NCBI RefSeq assembly: GCF_014290175.1
Contig: NZ_JACOOR010000001.1
Coordinates: 186,001 to 250,000, forward strand
DNA length: 64,000 nucleotides
Source of the DNA: Anaerosacchariphilus hominis
GTDB lineage: Bacteria; Bacillota; Clostridia; Lachnospirales; Lachnospiraceae
Reading direction: 5' to 3'
The notes beneath the pieces are model-generated. The model saw nothing but the letters and a program-made list of their open reading frames with translations. It ran no database searches and was not told the DNA's origin. Shown here piece by piece: positions 60,901 to 64,000 of the stretch. Both the position numbers and the translations under genes were made by a program. Position 1 is the stretch's first letter. Every line of letters starts with the position of its first letter.

Positions 60901-60986
60901 ATTTCTTCCTGTTTATTTTTATACTCGATACTTAACCATTTATTTTCATGTATTGCTTTAAAGATATCACGACATACTGCATTCAT
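57978..60986 (-). CDS. SF1 helicase with DUF2726-like nuclease C-terminus, candidate defence protein
   Basis: 1002 residues from the ATG at 60986, 6 nt after GGAGGAG. Residues about 1-70 resemble a WYL-type domain (LSIEYKNKQEEITKYWIGIIDVNP). The UPF1-like SF1 core has Walker A GPPGTGKTNT (near 345), motif II VMDEASQG, motif III VGDPQQLNPV, motif V GTVHAFQGDEKD and motif VI VAVSRAKDK. The last 120 residues carry a restriction-endonuclease-like DUF2726 domain (LAIELDGREHQEKK). The gene is much more AT-rich than its neighbours, suggesting transfer. Similar helicase-nuclease fusions occur in anti-phage loci, but its role is unproven. Confidence 0.82.
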   Translation of the reverse strand: MNAVCRDIFKAIHENKWLSIEYKNKQEEITKYWIGIIDVNPIKRILHVEGLHLGQFSTARLNIYIDSIVSSNVIEGSYFEVKERLKEDIQLNQQKYESLFHQISNLKILNYYIDCNKLDSIPYKTEYSLIDHFDGDCIRKGDYHLTQEQFREIVTNFQYGSANNTKKRIRQIALNVLSVPMKQGLYVLAYREMRLDVVNRCLKPSEEITICTEFTVDGATQSIRKFLDADDYELLNEFEENQEVIKDRITECNSHIKGVDDMPYLIAIGRDIILDLQEEYRAIDDMFQSGKVSAPIKAFFGNLVQEPASRKVFPIALLNKQINLDQLLAIHNAMKYPLAYIQGPPGTGKTNTIVNTLVTAFFNEQTVLFVSYNNHPIDGVCEKLQHISNGKRGTIPFPIIRLGSDDRVAAALDYIKKLYENTKNINIFEGTLEKRKTDRVARTRRLTALLQEYEERLKLLETKEAILSLMESNKHLTFQTQLQGIQLVQVNNKIEKTKDFTDEEALELVLEDEEAFKSYLYYTSAKCIKRLQEPKNADLLAIVRMEDKEKKVKAFNSYLRKDDNLKKFQKIFPIIATTSISAHKVGEPGVHFDMVVMDEASQGNIATSLVPIIRSESLMLVGDPQQLNPVILLNPVNNQRLRKMYQITDEYDYIKNSIYKVFLACDSVSREILLSHHYRCNKQIIQFNNKKYYNGKLKICSQSKEDKPLIFQDVPGNSTYYKNTAPAEADEIVQYASLHKDKSIGVITPFANQKELINQKLRDSSLDNVVCGTVHAFQGDEKDVVLFSLALTDKTSQGTYGWLKNNKELLNVAVSRAKDKLIIFSSSKELERLHNNSNDDDLYELVQYVKHNGVSTVTPKTNASRALGIKPYSTETEQAFLENLNHALDNVLNTNQKCVVQKEVSIAHVFQDNSTYNDLFYTGRFDFVVYERQPRSKIDIPVLAIELDGREHQEKKIVMERDRKKEEICREHGFELIRVENTYARRYQYMKNILMRYFASVK

Positions 60987-61070
60987 ACTCTTCTCCTCCA
61001 CGTATGAGTATTGTCCTTTATAGATATCATACCAAAAGAATCCTTATTATCCAATGAAAATTGTAAAAAA

Positions 61071-61116
61071 AAACCTTATAGAGTTTCATTTATTATTTTA
61101 AAACTCCATAAGGTTT
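61071..61116 (-). terminator. terminator between the ATPase and helicase genes
   Basis: AAACCTTATAGAGTTT (61071-61086) pairs with AAACTCCATAAGGTTT (61101-61116), one mismatch, 14-nt loop. On the minus strand a run of nine or more T follows. It ends the 240-residue ATPase gene. Confidence 0.85.
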
Positions 61117-61127
61117 TTCTTACCCTT

Positions 61128-61850
61128 TTAATTTTCTTCTCCCAACAGTCTCCGCAACAGAACCTCCCGGTTGTTGACAAACATTTCGGTGACCTGAAAG
61201 CTCTCGGTCTCCTCGTAGGTGCAGGGATGAATCGCCCCGTCGTCAAAGCAGTAAATATCCGCGCCCGGGATGCCCAGCAGTATGGGCGAATGGGTCACGA
61301 TCAGGAACTGACTGCCGCTTTTCGCGCAGCGGTGTATTTCCATCAAAAGTGTGAGCTGCCGCTGGGGCGACAGGGCCGCTTCGGGCTCGTCGAACAGATA
61401 CAGGCCATTTGGCCTCAGATAATTCTGGGCCAGCGCCAGAAAGCTCTCACCGTGGGATTTTTCGTGATACCTGGCGGATGGATGCAGCGGATCGGCATAG
61501 GATTCTTCCTGGGTCGCCACATTGTAGAAGCTTTCCGCCCGCAGAAAGTAGCCGATTTTCTCCTTCCGATATCCTTTTATCAGCCGGATAGCGTCGCAGA
61601 GCTCCGAGTGGGTATCATGGGTAGAAAAGGTATAATTTTTCGTCCCGCCCTCCGAGTTAAAGCCATGGGCCACCGCAATAGCTTCTAATAGCGTGGACTT
61701 TCCACTGCCGTTCTCACCCACGAAAAAGGTAATCGGACTTTGAAAATCCAGGCGTTCTATGCCTTGAAATGCTTCGATATGGTTTAAATAGCTGTCCGGA
61801 TCGATTCGGTTCCAGTCGAACTGGACCGCCTGGATGAATTGCTGGTTCAT
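61128..61850 (-). CDS. AAA/ABC-type ATPase, COG3910-like
   Basis: 240 residues. Walker A FVGENGSGKST (about 43-53), ABC-like signature SHGESFLAL, Walker B LYLFDEPEAALSP and switch His (LIVTHSP). No membrane partner is next to it, so it is a soluble SMC/RecF-like ATPase rather than a transporter. GGAG lies 9 nt before the ATG. The family is widespread; some members act with nucleases in defence (OLD-like), but no nuclease domain is attached here. Confidence 0.85.
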   Translation of the reverse strand: MNQQFIQAVQFDWNRIDPDSYLNHIEAFQGIERLDFQSPITFFVGENGSGKSTLLEAIAVAHGFNSEGGTKNYTFSTHDTHSELCDAIRLIKGYRKEKIGYFLRAESFYNVATQEESYADPLHPSARYHEKSHGESFLALAQNYLRPNGLYLFDEPEAALSPQRQLTLLMEIHRCAKSGSQFLIVTHSPILLGIPGADIYCFDDGAIHPCTYEETESFQVTEMFVNNREVLLRRLLGEEN

Positions 61851-61876
61851 GTATCTCTACTCCTCATTTGCGCTCA

Positions 61877-62002
61877 TTATATCATCGCCGAATCGCCCCT
61901 GATCCGCTGCGCCATCGTCTGCAGCCTGGAGCCATATTTTTCTGCCGTATAGGAAACGGCAGCTTCGTCCCGAAGCAGGTACAGGGATACGATTTTATCG
62001 TC
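61877..62002 (-). pseudogene. fragment resembling the N-terminus of a sigma-70-family factor
   Basis: A frame of about 41 codons without start codon (stop upstream) reads KIVSLYLLRDEAAVSYTAEKYG, a pattern like sigma region 2.1 (LYxxRDExAVxxTxxKYG) in ECF-type factors of Clostridia. It stops after ALMAQRI-like residues, so at most the first quarter of such a gene remains. It lies between the MalY-like and ATPase genes. Confidence 0.4.
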
Positions 62003-62018
62003 TCTTCAGCGTTTTTCT

Positions 62019-63200
62019 CTATAATACCTTTTCTATCCTCTCCAGCGCCTCCTGAATCGTACTTCTCGGACACGCCGCATTGATTCTCTGGAAACCCTCG
62101 CCAGACTTTCCGAAGATTCGGCCACTGTCCAGCCACAGACCGGCTTTGTGGATAATCAAATCCTCCAGCTCGTCCGCACTGAGCCCCAGCTTTCGGAAAT
62201 CCAGCCAGAACAGATAGGTTCCTTCCGGCAGATTCATCTTAACATCTGGGATACGCTCATCAATAAACTCTTTCGCGTAACAGATATTTTCCCAAACATA
62301 TTTTTTCATGGCCTCATACCATTCGTCGCCGTGATTATAGGCAGCCTGTGTTGCCGCGATTCCAAAGGTATTGGGCTCGTCCAGACCGGACACCTGATAC
62401 TGACGGATAAAAGCTTTCCGGATTTTCTCATTGGGAATAAAAATATTCGACTGCTGCAGCCCGGCCAGATTGAAGGTTTTGCTGGGGGCCGTCGCCGTCA
62501 TCGTAAACTCCCGGAAGGCGGGATCCACTTCCTGAAAAACGTGATGCTCCCCGCTCCAGATAAAATCGAAATGAATCTCATCGCTGAACACCAGCACCTG
62601 ATGCTCCCGACAAATGGTTCCGATGCGCAGCAGCTCCTCCTTCGTCCACACCCGTCCCACTGGATTGTGCGGGTTGCACAGAATGAAAAGCTTCACCTGA
62701 TTCTCTACAATTTTCTGCTCAAAATCCTGAAAATCAATGGTATAGCTGCCATCTTCTCCACACACCAGATCGGAGCTGACCCGTTTTCTTCCGTTTTGCA
62801 GAATAATATTACTGAAAGGATAATAAACCGGCTGGTTAATCAGCACAGCGTCGTCCGGCTCCGTCACTGCCCGAATGGCATTTGCGATAGCCACGCACAC
62901 GCCCGGCGTCTTCACGTGCCATTCCGGCCGGATCTCCCAGTCGTGGTGCCGTTTCATCCAGCCTGACACGGCCTCGAAAAAACCGTCTCCGATCTGGGTA
63001 TTCGTATAGCCATAGATATTATGGTGCGCCAGCTCGGTAAGCGCGTCTTCCACATAAGAGGTGGTCCGGAAATCCATATCCGCCACCCATAAAGGCAGCA
63101 CATCCTCGGGATATCCCCGCTTCACCGCGAAATCATATTTCAGGCATTTCGTGCCCTTTCGGTTTATTTTTTCATCAAAATTCAGGTTTCTCTCCGCCAT
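62019..63200 (-). CDS. patB: MalY/PatB-type cystathionine beta-lyase or aminotransferase
   Basis: 393 residues, fold-type I PLP enzyme. LPLWVADMDFRT near the start, NPHNPVGRVW, SDEIHFDF (Asp contacting the PLP ring) and the Schiff-base Lys in APSKTFNLAGL (about 240). AAAGGAAAAAAAT precedes the ATG. The MalY/PatB group cleaves cystathionine to homocysteine. It lies 11 nt after a gamma-synthase-family gene, so the two probably form a trans-sulfuration pair in methionine or cysteine metabolism. Confidence 0.9.
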   Translation of the reverse strand: MAERNLNFDEKINRKGTKCLKYDFAVKRGYPEDVLPLWVADMDFRTTSYVEDALTELAHHNIYGYTNTQIGDGFFEAVSGWMKRHHDWEIRPEWHVKTPGVCVAIANAIRAVTEPDDAVLINQPVYYPFSNIILQNGRKRVSSDLVCGEDGSYTIDFQDFEQKIVENQVKLFILCNPHNPVGRVWTKEELLRIGTICREHQVLVFSDEIHFDFIWSGEHHVFQEVDPAFREFTMTATAPSKTFNLAGLQQSNIFIPNEKIRKAFIRQYQVSGLDEPNTFGIAATQAAYNHGDEWYEAMKKYVWENICYAKEFIDERIPDVKMNLPEGTYLFWLDFRKLGLSADELEDLIIHKAGLWLDSGRIFGKSGEGFQRINAACPRSTIQEALERIEKVL

Positions 63201-63211
63201 ATTTTTTTCCT

Positions 63212-64000
63212 TTACTTTTCCGTATTTTCAAACGCCTGTCTCAGATCCGCTATGATATCGTCCGGGTTCTCGATTCCCACGGACAGCCGGAGCAACGTAT
63301 CGGTAATTCCAAGCTTCTCCCTCTGTTTCCGAGGCACATCCGGATGGGTCTGCACTGCCGGATAGGTCAACAGACTTTCCGTTCCGCCCAGGCTTTCTGC
63401 AAAGGTAATCAGACGAATATTTTTCAGAATCGCCACCGCGATTTCCGGAGACGTTACCGTAAAGGAAATCATGCCGCTTCCCGCATAATACACATTGGTA
63501 ACCATACTCTGCTCCCGCAGCCACCGGCTGACCGCCTCCGCGTTGCTTTTATGACGCTCCATACGGAGGGCCAGTGTTTTCAGTCCCCGCAGGCAAAGCC
63601 AGCTTTCAAATGGGCCCAGAGCCGCACCTGTGGTCTTCGACAGAAGCCGGAACCGGTCGGCCAGCTCAGCACTTCCACTGCACAGGAAGCCGCAGACCGA
63701 ATCGTTATGCCCGGCAAGATATTTGGTGCCGGAATGTACGACCACATCCGCGCCCTCTTTCAGAGGATTTTGAAAATAAGGCGTCATAAAGGTATTGTCC
63801 ACGATCACCAGCGCCCCCGCCCGATGCGCAAGCTCTGCCACCGCCGCAATATCCGTGATCCGCATCATCGGATTTGTCGGCGTCTCAAAATAAATTGCCT
63901 TCGTATTTTCCTTCAATGCCGCTTTCAGCACATCCGGATCCGTGGTATCCGCAAATTCCACCTCGTAGCCATTTTTCCGGCAAACCTGCTCGATGAGTCT
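63212..64000 (-). CDS. cystathionine gamma-synthase/lyase family protein, C-terminal part
   Basis: The frame stays open to the right edge, giving the last 262 codons. Cys/Met metabolism PLP signature: PTNPMMRITD, VDNTFMTPYFQNPL, PLP-Lys in HSGTKYLAGHND and the SLGGTESL substrate-binding segment near the C-terminus. Whether it is a synthase, gamma-lyase or beta-lyase cannot be told from sequence by eye. It is co-directional with the MalY-type gene. Confidence 0.9.
   Translation of the reverse strand, partial: RLIEQVCRKNGYEVEFADTTDPDVLKAALKENTKAIYFETPTNPMMRITDIAAVAELAHRAGALVIVDNTFMTPYFQNPLKEGADVVVHSGTKYLAGHNDSVCGFLCSGSAELADRFRLLSKTTGAALGPFESWLCLRGLKTLALRMERHKSNAEAVSRWLREQSMVTNVYYAGSGMISFTVTSPEIAVAILKNIRLITFAESLGGTESLLTYPAVQTHPDVPRKQREKLGITDTLLRLSVGIENPDDIIADLRQAFENTEK

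Noticed and set aside
1..64000. Search for CRISPR arrays, tRNA and rRNA genes
   Set aside because: No regularly spaced repeats of CRISPR length, no tRNA-like GTTCRANNC/CCA pattern and no rRNA-like stretch was noticed by eye. A tRNAscan or Infernal run could overturn this.

Overview
The window looks like Lachnospiraceae (Clostridia) chromosome carrying the right arm of an integrated conjugative-type element. The assignment rests on LysRS with a C-terminal tRNA-binding domain, the coaBC-dnaE-pfkA-SpoU methyltransferase order, panT-coaX, Firmicutes-type AGGAGG ribosome binding sites, and several small protein families typical of that group. No tRNA, rRNA or CRISPR array was seen.

Region 1 (1 to about 29,250) is the mobile element. 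Its left end lies outside the window. From the right it holds: a tyrosine integrase and a small excisionase (27.6-29.1 kb); a leader with a promoter, an operator-like dyad and two terminator hairpins (26.9-27.3 kb); and a leftward DNA-processing block of YqaJ-type nuclease, RecD2-type helicase, a proline-rich protein, a CHC2/Toprim primase, PcfK, a DUF7666-like protein, PcfJ, two small genes and an NAD-dependent DNA ligase (13.6-26.9 kb). Left of that is an uncharacterised three-gene operon (8.3-13.5 kb). Next comes a lantibiotic-immunity-like cargo (2.7-8.2 kb) of HTH protein, response regulator, histidine kinase, ABC ATPase, two permeases, lipoprotein and an orphan winged-helix protein. Last is a second two-component system with a small membrane protein and an FtsX-like permease that runs off the left edge. 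Each two-component system has a matching repeated DNA motif placed just upstream of its probable target promoters.

Region 2 (29.26 to about 57.7 kb) is housekeeping chromosome. greA-lysS is transcribed toward the element, which abuts the 3' end of lysS. An eight-gene leftward cluster follows (patatin, argF, membrane protein, birA, DUF6145-like, lgt, membrane protein, dusB). Then come nfeD with an SPFH gene, a SleB-type cell-wall hydrolase, a yybP-ykoY (Mn2+) riboswitch before a P-type ATPase and an AI-2E family gene, a SnoaL-LytTR regulator, the coaBC-dnaE-pfkA-methyltransferase cluster, panT-coaX, and a set with an S1-domain protein, acyl-ACP thioesterase, HAD hydrolase and a U32-like protein.

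Region 3 (57.7-64.0 kb) contains an AT-rich 1002-residue helicase with a nuclease-like C-terminus (a candidate defence gene), an ABC-type ATPase, a probable sigma-factor remnant, and a MalY-type lyase beside a truncated cystathionine gamma-synthase-family gene.

The best candidates for undescribed biology are the three-gene operon at 8.3-13.5 kb, the 1002-residue helicase, and the leader and repeated hairpins of the element's DNA-processing operon. All family assignments come from reading motifs by eye, without database searches.
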